Assembly (NCBI GenBank): GCA_964643725.1
Contig: CAZXTL010000042.1
Location: 1 to 11,521, forward strand
DNA from: DYQY01 sp964643725
GTDB lineage: Bacteria > Margulisbacteria > Riflemargulisbacteria > GWF2-35-9 > DYQY01
Length of the DNA stretch: 11,521 nt
Reading direction: 5' to 3'
Shown: piece after piece, positions 4,802 to 11,521 of the stretch
How the letters are laid out: each line of letters begins with the position of its first letter
Numbering within the stretch: position 1 is the stretch's first letter
The notes under the pieces: generated by a model
What the model saw: only the letters and a program-made list of their open reading frames with translations
Database searches by the model: none
Told to the model about the DNA's origin: nothing
Position numbers and translations under genes: made by a program

Positions 4802-7800
4802 ATGAATTATGTTAACTATCATAAACACTCGTGCTACTCAAACGTAATAACTCCCGACTCCGCTGTTCAGAACAAAGATTATTTGAACAGAACATTAGAG
4901 CTGGGACATACCGTTTTAAGTTCGGTTGAACATGGCTGGACTGGTAATTTCATGCAAGTTTTTGATTTAGCTAAAGCAAATAACTTAAAGTTTTTGTTTG
5001 GGTTAGAAACCTATTTTGTAAAAAATAGATTTGAAAAAGACGCTACTAACGCCCACCTTATTGTTCTAGCTAAAAATGAAAATGGTCGCAAAGCTATTAA
5101 TGACATGGTTTCAGAAGCAAGCATTACGGGGTTTTATTACAAGCCTCGTGTAGACTTACCTTTGCTGTTTAGTTTACCTAAAAATGATGTGTGGTTAACT
5201 TCAGCCTGTGTTGGTGGGGTATGGAAATACAGTGATGATTATGAAGATTTAATCATACAATTCAAAAACTACTTTGGCAACAATTATTTTTTGGAAACTC
5301 AATATCATAACACAGATAGTCAAAAAACTATTAATGCAAGAATATTGAGCTTGTCTAACAAGTATAATATTCCAATTATTTCTGGTTGTGATTCGCATTA
5401 CATTTTTGCTAAACAATCTAAGGACAGAGAGGATTATTTGCTATCTAAAAATATTGTTTATGAAGATGAGTCGAACTGGAATATGGATTATCCTGATAGC
5501 GAATCTGTTATAGCGAGATATGAAAAACAGGGGATACTAAATAAGTATCAGATAGAAGAATCTATTAACAACACCCTCTTGTTCCAAGACGTTGAAGAAT
5601 ATGATTCTGTGATTTTTAACAAAGAAATCAAAATGCCAACAATTTATCCAAATTTATCGCAAGACGAAAAGGATGATATTTTAAAAACTATTGTTTGGAA
5701 TAATTTTGAAAAAGAAAAATCAAACATACCAGTAGATAAATATGAACTATATGTTCAAGAAATCAATAAAGAATTGGACATTATTATAGACACTAAACAC
5801 TCTGATTACTTTTTGTTGAATTATGAAATTATCAAAACAGCAAAAGAAATGGGTGGAATAATTACATCAAGTGGGAGAGGATGTTTTACAGAAGATGCTC
5901 TCATTCCTACAGACAATGGTTTTAAAAAAATATCTGAAATAACAGTCGGCGATAAGGTAATAGATTTGAATGGCGAATTTAAATCTGTAAAAAATACATT
6001 TCAATATAATGTTGATGAGGACTTAATAGAAATAAAATATATTACTGGAAATAGCAAACATAATTCAAATATTTGCACAAAAGACCATAAAATTTTGATT
6101 CATCGCGATGACATAAACCAATGGATAGAAGCAAAAAACATATTGGATACTGACATGGTTTGCTTTCCTAAGATAAAAACAAAAAAAGTAGAGGAACAAT
6201 ATGTAGATTTAAATGAATTTAATATCTTTGGATATGAATATGATGATGCATATATATATGAGTATAATCCCAATAGATTAAATGCTTATGAATTTTCACC
6301 AAGCGAAATTGCAAGAGCAATAAATGTTGGAAAATCAATGATAGAAAAATATGCTAACGGCAATGTCCATGCTTTCAGTAGAAAAAAATATAAGGAACTA
6401 GAGCTATTAGAATATACTGGCTTTAAGAATCAGAGTGAATATTGTGTCTATATAAAAACCAAAAGAACATATAAAATCAATAGATTTGTGAAAAACGATA
6501 CAACCTGGAATATTTTTCTTGGAATGATGTATGGTGATGGTTGGGCTTGTAGCGATAGAATATCAATTGGGTTTGCATTAAACACAAACAATCATAAAAA
6601 TATATTAAATAGACAAATATTTGAAAATGTTGCAAAAGATTATATTGGCATAGATGTTTATGAAAATAAATCCAAAAACAAAAATTTAGCACAATTGAAT
6701 ATATCTAGTAAAATATTACACAATTATTTTTTAAATTATATTTTCAATTATGATGGTACAACAAAAGAAAAGGAATTCAACAAAAATTTATTTTATCAAA
6801 ACAGACATAATCTTGAGGCAATTGTATGTGGTTTAATAATAACAGACGGTAGTAAAAGTAAAGATTCCAATAGAATATCTTTTGATAATACGTCTAAATC
6901 ATTGACAAATGCTTATAGGTTGCTATTGAATATGGTCTATGAAGTTCCTGCTTCTATTAGCGTAAGAGAACCGCATATCGATTCAAGAGGATTTAATTCT
7001 AAAAAATCCTATAAGATCAGAGCGTCCCTGCAAGAATTTACAAAAGATAATGAATATATTTATCTGCCAGTTATTGGCATAAATATTATCAAAAACAAAA
7101 ATATAAAGGTATATGATCTGGAAGTAGAAGATTCGCATAGTTTTCTGGTTGGCAATATGGTTGTTCACAATTCGGGAGTCTCCTTCTATGTAAATAAACT
7201 ATTGGGATTTACACAAATAGACAGAATATCTAGTCCAGTAAAGATGTATCCAGAACGGTTTATGTCCTCAACTAGAATCTTAGAGAGTAAGTCTTTAGCA
7301 GACTTTGATATGAATTTAGCTAATCCAGAAGTGTTTGCGTTAGCACAAAAGAAGATTTTAGGTGAAGAATCGTCTTATCCTATGATTGCATTTGGAACAT
7401 TGAAGCCTAAAGCTGCTTGGAAAATGTATGCAAGAGCAAAAAATGTACCTTTCGATTTAGCAAATGTGGTATCATCGCAAATAGAATCTTATGAAATGGA
7501 ATTAAAACACACATCAGAAGATGATAAAGATGATGTAAACGTTTTGGATTACATAACTCCAGAATATCAAACCATATTCAAAGAAAGTGAGAAATATTTG
7601 GGTATTGTTTCTGATATTAAAATAGCACCATGTGGATACCTATTATTAAATGAAAACATTAGAAAAGAAATAGGATTGATTCGTATCAAATCACAAAATG
7701 GTACAGAACACATTTGTTGTGCAATAGATGGTTTGTCAGCAGAAAATCATAAATTCTTAAAAAACGACTTATTGAAAGTTGCTGTAGTAGAACTTATCAA

Positions 7801-10108
7801 CATGGTATATGATAGGATCGGTAAAGAAATTGATCCAGTAAATAAACTATTAGAAATTTGTAACAATAATGACAAGGTGTGGAATGTTTTCAAAAATGCT
7901 TGGACAATGGGCATCAACCAGGTGGAACAAAAGGGAACAAATGGAAGAGTAGCAAAATATGCACCAAAAAATATTTCTGAATTATGTGCTTTCGTAGCCG
8001 CAATTAGACCTGGCTTTAAGTCCATGTATAAAACATTTGAAAATAGAGAAAACTTTTCCTATGATATTCCATCTTTTGATAATTTATTAAGAACACCAGA
8101 ATTGCCACAATCGTTCTTATTATATCAGGAAATGGCTATGGCAGCATTAAATTTTGCTGGAATACCATTATCAGAATGTTATGATATTATTAAAAATATT
8201 GCTAAAAAGAGAGTTGAAAAAGTTTTAAAATATAAAGAAATATTTATTAATGGATTCAATGATATAATTCAAAAGAATGAGAATAAGAACGAAAAAGAAT
8301 CTTTAGAATTGGCAAATAAGGTATGGCAAATATTAGAAGATAGTTCAAAGTATCAATTTAATGCTTGTATTTCTGGTGCAACAAAAATACAAAAGGCTGG
8401 TGGTTTATGTAATCAATATCAACCAACAGTAGAAGAAATGTTTAAAATTATGAACGATAGAGAATATGCGATAAATACCAAGCATTCTGAATTACACGCA
8501 AAATATAGTCGCTATGGTTATGGAAATGCCCTGTCTATGTATCCAGATCAAAGAATAAGAAAAAATAAGATTAAAAATATTTTTCAATCTGGAATTCAAG
8601 CAACATATATAATAACTTTAGATAATGGTTCTAATATTGTTTGCACTTTGAATCATAAATTTCCTACGCCAGCAGGGACTAAACAATTATCAGAATTGGA
8701 AATAGATGATGAATTATATATTAATAATGGATACGAAAAGAATTTAAAAAAATATAAACTTACAAATGGAACTTATGAATCTAATTGTCCTAAAAAGGGA
8801 CAAAGAGGATTTCAAAAAATGCCATTAGGAAATTCTGCTAGATATGAATTATGTAGAGAAAATAAAAAACAAAGCCACACAGGGTGTGAGATTTGTGATC
8901 TACAATATAAAGATAACATTAGATTTGAATTACACCATAAAGATCAGGATAGAACGAACAATGAAGAACATAACTTGATATGGTGTTGTGTTCCATGCCA
9001 TAAAAAAGAACACTATAATAATAATCGTGTAAAAATATATGAAAAAGGGTTGCTTACAACGACAAGAAAAATTGTTTCTATAGAATATGTTGGTGAAGAA
9101 ATGACTTATGATATAGAAATGACTGCACCAGCGCATAATTTTATTAGCGAAACTGGATTAGTAACATCAAATTCACATTCTTATAGTGTCGCAATAGATG
9201 GACTATATGGAGCATATCTTAAATCACATTATCCATTATATTTTTATGAACAATTTTTACAGCAATTAGAATCTAATGGAGAAAAAGATAGGATAGCACA
9301 AACAAAAATAGAAGCGGAGAAAGCATATAAAATAAAGTTTCTCCCATATAGGTTTGGACAAGACAACCGCAAAATAGTTGCAGACTTAGAATCATTTGGT
9401 ATTACGTCATCTTTAAGTAGCATCAAAGGTTTTAGTTCCGCAATTGGTGCAAATATGTTTGCACTAGGTCAAAACAAATATGATAGTTTTGTAGAATTTT
9501 TGATAGACGTTGAGGAAAATAATAAGTTTACATCCAAAATAGAAGACCTTATAAAAATAAACTACTTTGAAATTTTTGGCAACAATCAGAAACTACATGA
9601 ATTTTATTTAGAGTTTACAAAAGGTGTAAACAGATACTCTAAAACACACAGCGAAAAAACAAAAGAAAAAAGGATTGCGGAGTTAAAAAGAATATTTGAT
9701 GCCATTCCAAACAAGAAGTTTCCTGTGTTGATGCAAATATTGTCTGAACAAGAAATATTAGGAAATATTCAATCTACCTATTCAGACCTTGACAAAAGGT
9801 ATGTTTATGTGTTACAATTGAATGAGAAGTTTTCACCCCGTGTTCAATCCTATTGTTTGTCAAATGGATCGCAATCCACTTTAAAAATACAACAAAGAAC
9901 TTTTGATAGCAATAATTTTTTAGCTGGTGATATATTATATTGTAGTTCTTTTAAAAAGAAACCTGCTGTAAAATTTGATAATGGAAAATACGAGAACATT
10001 GAGGGTGAGTGGACTTGGTGGATAGATAGCTATAAGGTCATAAGTCCAGATGAATTTGATAAAATGATAGAACGAAAATATAAAGGAGAATCAATTGGAA
10101 CAAGATAA
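4802..10108 (+). CDS. dnaE: DNA polymerase III alpha subunit (DnaE-type) precursor with two inteins
   Basis: A 1768-residue precursor of a C-family replicative DNA polymerase; removing two inteins leaves about 1069 residues, normal for DnaE. The N-terminal PHP domain keeps the likely metal ligands His7, His9, Glu43/His44, Glu69, His85, Cys136, Asp197 and His199, so it may be an active nuclease giving built-in proofreading. The catalytic core has the GRG|SG motif (split by intein 1), Asp834 and Asp836 in ADFDMN, and probably Asp989 in NDLLK as the third catalytic aspartate. After intein 2 the chain resumes with SHSYSVAIDGLYGAYLKSHYP, the helix-hairpin-helix side of DnaE's FNKSHA region. A C-terminal OB-like part starts near EILGNIQ. 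I see no clear beta-clamp motif. The ATG is fixed by the PHP start and by the promoter just upstream. Both inteins must leave before the polymerase can work. The 3' end overlaps the next gene's TTG start by 14 bases. Confidence 0.93.
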   Translation: MNYVNYHKHSCYSNVITPDSAVQNKDYLNRTLELGHTVLSSVEHGWTGNFMQVFDLAKANNLKFLFGLETYFVKNRFEKDATNAHLIVLAKNENGRKAINDMVSEASITGFYYKPRVDLPLLFSLPKNDVWLTSACVGGVWKYSDDYEDLIIQFKNYFGNNYFLETQYHNTDSQKTINARILSLSNKYNIPIISGCDSHYIFAKQSKDREDYLLSKNIVYEDESNWNMDYPDSESVIARYEKQGILNKYQIEESINNTLLFQDVEEYDSVIFNKEIKMPTIYPNLSQDEKDDILKTIVWNNFEKEKSNIPVDKYELYVQEINKELDIIIDTKHSDYFLLNYEIIKTAKEMGGIITSSGRGCFTEDALIPTDNGFKKISEITVGDKVIDLNGEFKSVKNTFQYNVDEDLIEIKYITGNSKHNSNICTKDHKILIHRDDINQWIEAKNILDTDMVCFPKIKTKKVEEQYVDLNEFNIFGYEYDDAYIYEYNPNRLNAYEFSPSEIARAINVGKSMIEKYANGNVHAFSRKKYKELELLEYTGFKNQSEYCVYIKTKRTYKINRFVKNDTTWNIFLGMMYGDGWACSDRISIGFALNTNNHKNILNRQIFENVAKDYIGIDVYENKSKNKNLAQLNISSKILHNYFLNYIFNYDGTTKEKEFNKNLFYQNRHNLEAIVCGLIITDGSKSKDSNRISFDNTSKSLTNAYRLLLNMVYEVPASISVREPHIDSRGFNSKKSYKIRASLQEFTKDNEYIYLPVIGINIIKNKNIKVYDLEVEDSHSFLVGNMVVHNSGVSFYVNKLLGFTQIDRISSPVKMYPERFMSSTRILESKSLADFDMNLANPEVFALAQKKILGEESSYPMIAFGTLKPKAAWKMYARAKNVPFDLANVVSSQIESYEMELKHTSEDDKDDVNVLDYITPEYQTIFKESEKYLGIVSDIKIAPCGYLLLNENIRKEIGLIRIKSQNGTEHICCAIDGLSAENHKFLKNDLLKVAVVELINMVYDRIGKEIDPVNKLLEICNNNDKVWNVFKNAWTMGINQVEQKGTNGRVAKYAPKNISELCAFVAAIRPGFKSMYKTFENRENFSYDIPSFDNLLRTPELPQSFLLYQEMAMAALNFAGIPLSECYDIIKNIAKKRVEKVLKYKEIFINGFNDIIQKNENKNEKESLELANKVWQILEDSSKYQFNACISGATKIQKAGGLCNQYQPTVEEMFKIMNDREYAINTKHSELHAKYSRYGYGNALSMYPDQRIRKNKIKNIFQSGIQATYIITLDNGSNIVCTLNHKFPTPAGTKQLSELEIDDELYINNGYEKNLKKYKLTNGTYESNCPKKGQRGFQKMPLGNSARYELCRENKKQSHTGCEICDLQYKDNIRFELHHKDQDRTNNEEHNLIWCCVPCHKKEHYNNNRVKIYEKGLLTTTRKIVSIEYVGEEMTYDIEMTAPAHNFISETGLVTSNSHSYSVAIDGLYGAYLKSHYPLYFYEQFLQQLESNGEKDRIAQTKIEAEKAYKIKFLPYRFGQDNRKIVADLESFGITSSLSSIKGFSSAIGANMFALGQNKYDSFVEFLIDVEENNKFTSKIEDLIKINYFEIFGNNQKLHEFYLEFTKGVNRYSKTHSEKTKEKRIAELKRIFDAIPNKKFPVLMQILSEQEILGNIQSTYSDLDKRYVYVLQLNEKFSPRVQSYCLSNGSQSTLKIQQRTFDSNNFLAGDILYCSSFKKKPAVKFDNGKYENIEGEWTWWIDSYKVISPDEFDKMIERKYKGESIGTR
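5882..7171 (+). mobile_element. Intein 1: LAGLIDADG-type, in the polymerase GRGS motif
   Basis: A 430-residue intein (precursor residues 361-790). It starts at Cys361 (CFTEDALIPT) and ends His-Asn at 789-790, with Ser791 as the first C-extein residue. Splicing restores GRG-SGVSFY, the DnaE GRGS motif. Splicing blocks: N-terminal block A; block B with TKDH (426-429); C-terminal block with YDLEVEDSHSF followed by VVHN. Between the splicing halves lies a homing endonuclease with two LAGLIDADG motifs, FLGMMYGDG (572-580) and IVCGLIITDG (674-683), each keeping its acidic residue (Asp579, Asp682). Residues about 497-518 (EFSPSEIARAINVGKSMIEKY) look like a helix-turn-helix that may help find the target. 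All key residues are present, so both splicing and homing are probably active. Confidence 0.93.
6290..6361 (+). other. Helix-turn-helix-like segment inside intein 1
   Basis: Precursor residues about 497-520 (FSPSEIARAINVGKSMIEKY and on) fit a helix-turn-helix, with SEIARAINV as the first helix and turn and KSMIEKYANG as the recognition helix. It lies between the splicing domain and the first LAGLIDADG motif, where extra DNA-recognition modules occur in some inteins. The call rests on pattern alone. Confidence 0.45.
8366..9172 (+). mobile_element. Intein 2: HNH-type, in the polymerase FN(K)SH motif
   Basis: A 269-residue intein (precursor residues 1189-1457). It starts at Cys1189 (CISGATKI) and ends Ser-Asn at 1456-1457 before Ser1458. 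Splicing restores KYQFNA-SHSYSV, equivalent to the DnaE FNKSHS region. Block B is TLNH (1282-1285), and the C-terminal block is YDIEMTAPAHNFI followed by GLVTSN. The usual penultimate histidine is replaced by serine. An HNH homing endonuclease sits between: CEIC (1362-1365), the His-His pair 1378-1379, an asparagine-rich stretch and CVPCH (1396-1400), a complete zinc-binding HNH pattern. It differs in endonuclease class from intein 1, so the two were probably acquired independently. Confidence 0.9.
8882..9022 (+). other. HNH endonuclease domain of intein 2
   Basis: Two CxxC pairs (Cys1362/Cys1365 and Cys1396/Cys1399) probably bind structural zinc. His1378-His1379 would supply the catalytic histidine, and EEHNLIW the usual HNH asparagine. 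Nothing essential seems lost, so the domain is probably a working homing nuclease. Confidence 0.8.
10083..10088 (+). promoter_or_regulatory. Strong ribosome binding site that sets a TTG start
   Basis: AAGGAG lies inside the 3' end of the polymerase gene, 6 bases before the TTG at 10095. No ATG occurs at a suitable distance, so this site is the main reason to accept the TTG start. Confidence 0.75.
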
Positions 10109-10364
10109 ATCGATCGAATTTGATTTAGAATGCATTTGTGGTTGTACATCTTTAAAATTTATGAGTTATCCAGAGGATAAACAGGTCTGCATAACACAAT
10201 ATGTTTCTAACTTCTATGTGAAACAAAATGGAATGTTTTCTGAATTATGGAAGAGGATAAAGTTTGCATTCCATATATTGATGGGCAAAGAATTCTATAT
10301 GTACGACTTGGTCATAGAAGATGAAAAAATTGCAGAATTTAAAAATTGGGTATCTAAAATCTAA
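10095..10364 (+). CDS. Small phage protein with an N-terminal CxCxC motif
   Basis: An 89-residue protein of unknown function, starting at TTG inside the end of the polymerase gene with a strong ribosome binding site. It has CICGC at residues 13-17 and another cysteine at 32, which may bind zinc. The middle, FSELWKRIKFAFHILMGKEFYMYDLVI, resembles a small protein family often seen in phage genomes next to replication genes; its function is unknown to me. The C terminus looks helical and charged. There is no signal peptide or membrane segment. Its stop is 13 bases before the PurA/PurZ-like gene, so the two are probably co-transcribed with the polymerase. Confidence 0.78.
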   Translation: MEQDKSIEFDLECICGCTSLKFMSYPEDKQVCITQYVSNFYVKQNGMFSELWKRIKFAFHILMGKEFYMYDLVIEDEKIAEFKNWVSKI

Positions 10365-10366
10365 TT

Positions 10367-10373
10367 AAGGAGA
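10367..10373 (+). promoter_or_regulatory. Strong ribosome binding site of the PurA/PurZ-like gene
   Basis: AAGGAGA lies just upstream of the ATG at 10378, with AAGGAG ending 5 bases before it. It supports this start, which places the P-loop-like GDEGKG at residues 12-17 as in PurA. Confidence 0.8.
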
Positions 10374-10377
10374 GACT

Positions 10378-11448
10378 ATGAGCGCAACACTTATTATTGG
10401 TAGTCAATGGGGGGACGAAGGCAAAGGATTAATTTCAGCCTATATTACCGCAAGGAATAAATCTAAATTAGTATGTCGTGGTGGAACTGGATCAAACGCA
10501 GAACATGGTCTATTTTTGAAGGATGGAAAAACATACTTGCGTGTCAATCAACTACCTTTAGGATGGATTATGAATAAAGATGTCAATATCAGAATTGGTT
10601 CTGGCGTTGCGTTGAATCCAACCCAATTGTTTTTGGAAATGGATAAATATAATTTACACAATAGGGTAAAAGTTGATTATAGATGTGCTATAATTACACC
10701 AGAGCATATTGAATCTGAAAAACAAAGTAAAGCAATGTTATCAATTGGTTCTACATTTAGCGGAACTGGTTTTTGTCGTGCTGATTTTATTTTACGAAAA
10801 GCTAGGCAAGCAAGGGACATTCCTGAACTTGCTAACTATCTAGTTGATCTGGGCGATGAAATAAACGATGTTGCATCTAAACATGAAGTAACAATCGAAT
10901 CATCACAAGGTGCATTATTATCATTAGCTATTTCACCTGATTATCCAAATGTAACATCAGACAATGTAACAACCTGTGCTATTGCAGACGATACCCTTTT
11001 GTCTTGGAGAAACATCAAAGATGTTATTTTGGTTGTAAAAGCATTGCCAACCCGCGAGGGTTCGGGGAATATGGGGGTTGAAGAATTTTCAGAACAAGAA
11101 ATTGTTGATGGCAACCTGATTGAAATCTCGTCTATCGCTGGTGCAATTAGACGAAAAGCTAAAGGAATTGATTTTGAGACGTTGCGATATGTAAATAAAA
11201 TTTGCGGTGCTACACAAATAGCACTAACCTTTTGCGAACACTATGATAAAGAAATAACTGATTGTAAAAATAAAAACGGTATTACAAAAAGCGTTTGGGA
11301 TTTGATCAAGAAAGTTGAATTAGAAACTGGTGTTCCCGTAACGCTTTTAAACACAGGAAAAGCATATAACAATATTATAGACCTACAGTCTAATAGTGTT
11401 GATTGGAATAAAGTTGATGATATTATAGACGGATACCAGCGGGTATAG
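10378..11448 (+). CDS. purA/purZ: PurA/PurZ-family enzyme (adenylosuccinate synthetase-like; candidate 2-aminoadenylosuccinate synthetase)
   Basis: A 356-residue member of the adenylosuccinate synthetase family, which joins aspartate to a purine nucleotide using a nucleoside triphosphate. PurA acts on IMP; phage PurZ acts on dGMP to make the precursor of 2-aminoadenine (Z). Motifs: WGDEGKG (11-17), including catalytic Asp13; RGGTGSNAEH (34-43) with catalytic His43; GSTFSGTG (124-131) for the substrate phosphate; SSQG (175-178); YPNVTS (189-194); IRRKAKGID (257-265); GATQIALT (277-284); NTGKAYNNI (325-333). The length fits archaeal PurA or phage PurZ, about 80 residues below bacterial PurA. 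Where PurA has TKxD for guanine recognition, this reads TFCE (284-287), so GTP may not be the phosphate donor. Against a simple PurZ call, Asp13 is kept; as I recall, studied PurZ enzymes have Ser or Gly there. It is probably in one operon with the polymerase. Family assignment is firm; substrate is open. Confidence 0.88.
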   Translation: MSATLIIGSQWGDEGKGLISAYITARNKSKLVCRGGTGSNAEHGLFLKDGKTYLRVNQLPLGWIMNKDVNIRIGSGVALNPTQLFLEMDKYNLHNRVKVDYRCAIITPEHIESEKQSKAMLSIGSTFSGTGFCRADFILRKARQARDIPELANYLVDLGDEINDVASKHEVTIESSQGALLSLAISPDYPNVTSDNVTTCAIADDTLLSWRNIKDVILVVKALPTREGSGNMGVEEFSEQEIVDGNLIEISSIAGAIRRKAKGIDFETLRYVNKICGATQIALTFCEHYDKEITDCKNKNGITKSVWDLIKKVELETGVPVTLLNTGKAYNNIIDLQSNSVDWNKVDDIIDGYQRV

Positions 11449-11521
11449 ACACCTATATATGGGGGGTAAAAAACAAATATAGCCCTATATATGGTGCTTT
11501 AGACATTATAAAAGATAAATT
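11449..11521 (+). repeat. Short tail with a repeated CCTATATATGG motif and a G run
   Basis: CCTATATATGG occurs at 11452-11462 and again at 11484-11494, exactly 32 bases apart, about three helical turns. A run of six Gs (11461-11466) joins the first copy. ATATGGG near 11457-11463 can pair imperfectly with CCCTATAT at 11483-11490, so a hairpin with one bulge is possible. This may be an operator pair, a weak terminator of the purine gene, or the upstream region of a gene past the window edge. No promoter with both boxes is visible. Confidence 0.4.

Noticed and set aside
8366..9172. A group I or II intron or free-standing HNH gene in the polymerase instead of an intein.
   Set aside because: The reading frame is open throughout, and the insert begins with Cys, carries intein block B and C-terminal blocks, and ends Asn before Ser, as an intein should.
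7747..9426. Several minus-strand open frames opposite the polymerase and inteins.
   Set aside because: They are low-complexity, hydrophobic or cysteine-rich translations with no recognisable domain, opposite conserved coding sequence.
10378..11448. A firm call of PurZ and a Z-containing genome.
   Set aside because: Asp13 of PurA is retained and no DatZ or MazZ gene is visible here, so the claim is kept as a candidate only.
1..11521. tRNA or other structured RNA genes.
   Set aside because: Every gap between genes is shorter than 100 bases, and none shows tRNA arms or a known RNA motif. No gene-free stretch exceeds 300 bases.

Overview
This is an AT-rich, compact, one-directional gene cluster that reads as the DNA-replication and nucleotide-metabolism module of a bacteriophage or prophage. 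All eight confident genes lie on the + strand. Gaps between them are very short or absent (TAATG and ATGA overlaps, a TTG start inside the preceding gene). Strong AGGAGG-type ribosome binding sites and sigma-A/sigma70-type promoters suggest a low-GC Gram-positive (Firmicutes-like) host, but the host is an inference. A run of exactly 100 Ns (1722-1821) shows the source is a scaffolded, possibly metagenomic, assembly.

Layout. 64-942: YhdJ-like beta-class adenine DNA methyltransferase. 971-1009: a perfect 16-bp hairpin before the next gene. 1030-2688: primase-helicase (CHC2 zinc finger, Toprim, RecA-like helicase), broken by the N gap. 2688-3464: Cas4/RecB-like PD-(D/E)XK nuclease with four cysteines placed as for an iron-sulfur cluster. 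3461-3489: a full-consensus promoter whose -35 box contains the nuclease stop codon. 3511-4179: a second methyltransferase-fold protein with an altered catalytic motif. 4182-4403: a small acidic protein of unknown function. 4400-4771: a SLOG-family (DUF2493-type) protein. 4768-4796: a second promoter, again with its -35 on a stop codon. 4802-10108: a DnaE-type DNA polymerase III alpha subunit carrying two different inteins. 10095-10364: a small CxCxC protein. 10378-11448: a compact PurA/PurZ-family (adenylosuccinate synthetase-like) enzyme. 11449-11521: a short tail with a repeated motif and a G run.

How the genes may work together. The primase-helicase, nuclease and polymerase form a largely self-contained replication machine. 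The polymerase becomes contiguous only after two protein-splicing events, one inside the GRGS motif of the catalytic core and one inside the later FN-(K)-SH motif. The inteins carry different homing nucleases (LAGLIDADG and HNH). After splicing, about 1069 residues remain, a normal DnaE size. The PurA/PurZ-like enzyme next to the polymerase is the most interesting clue. Phages that replace adenine with 2-aminoadenine (Z) use PurZ, a PurA relative acting on dGMP. This protein has the compact length of archaeal PurA and phage PurZ, a GSTxxGTG loop, and no TKxD guanine-recognition motif, but it keeps the PurA catalytic aspartate. It is therefore a candidate for a Z-genome or PurZ0-like pathway, not a proven case. 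No DatZ- or MazZ-like gene is visible in this window.
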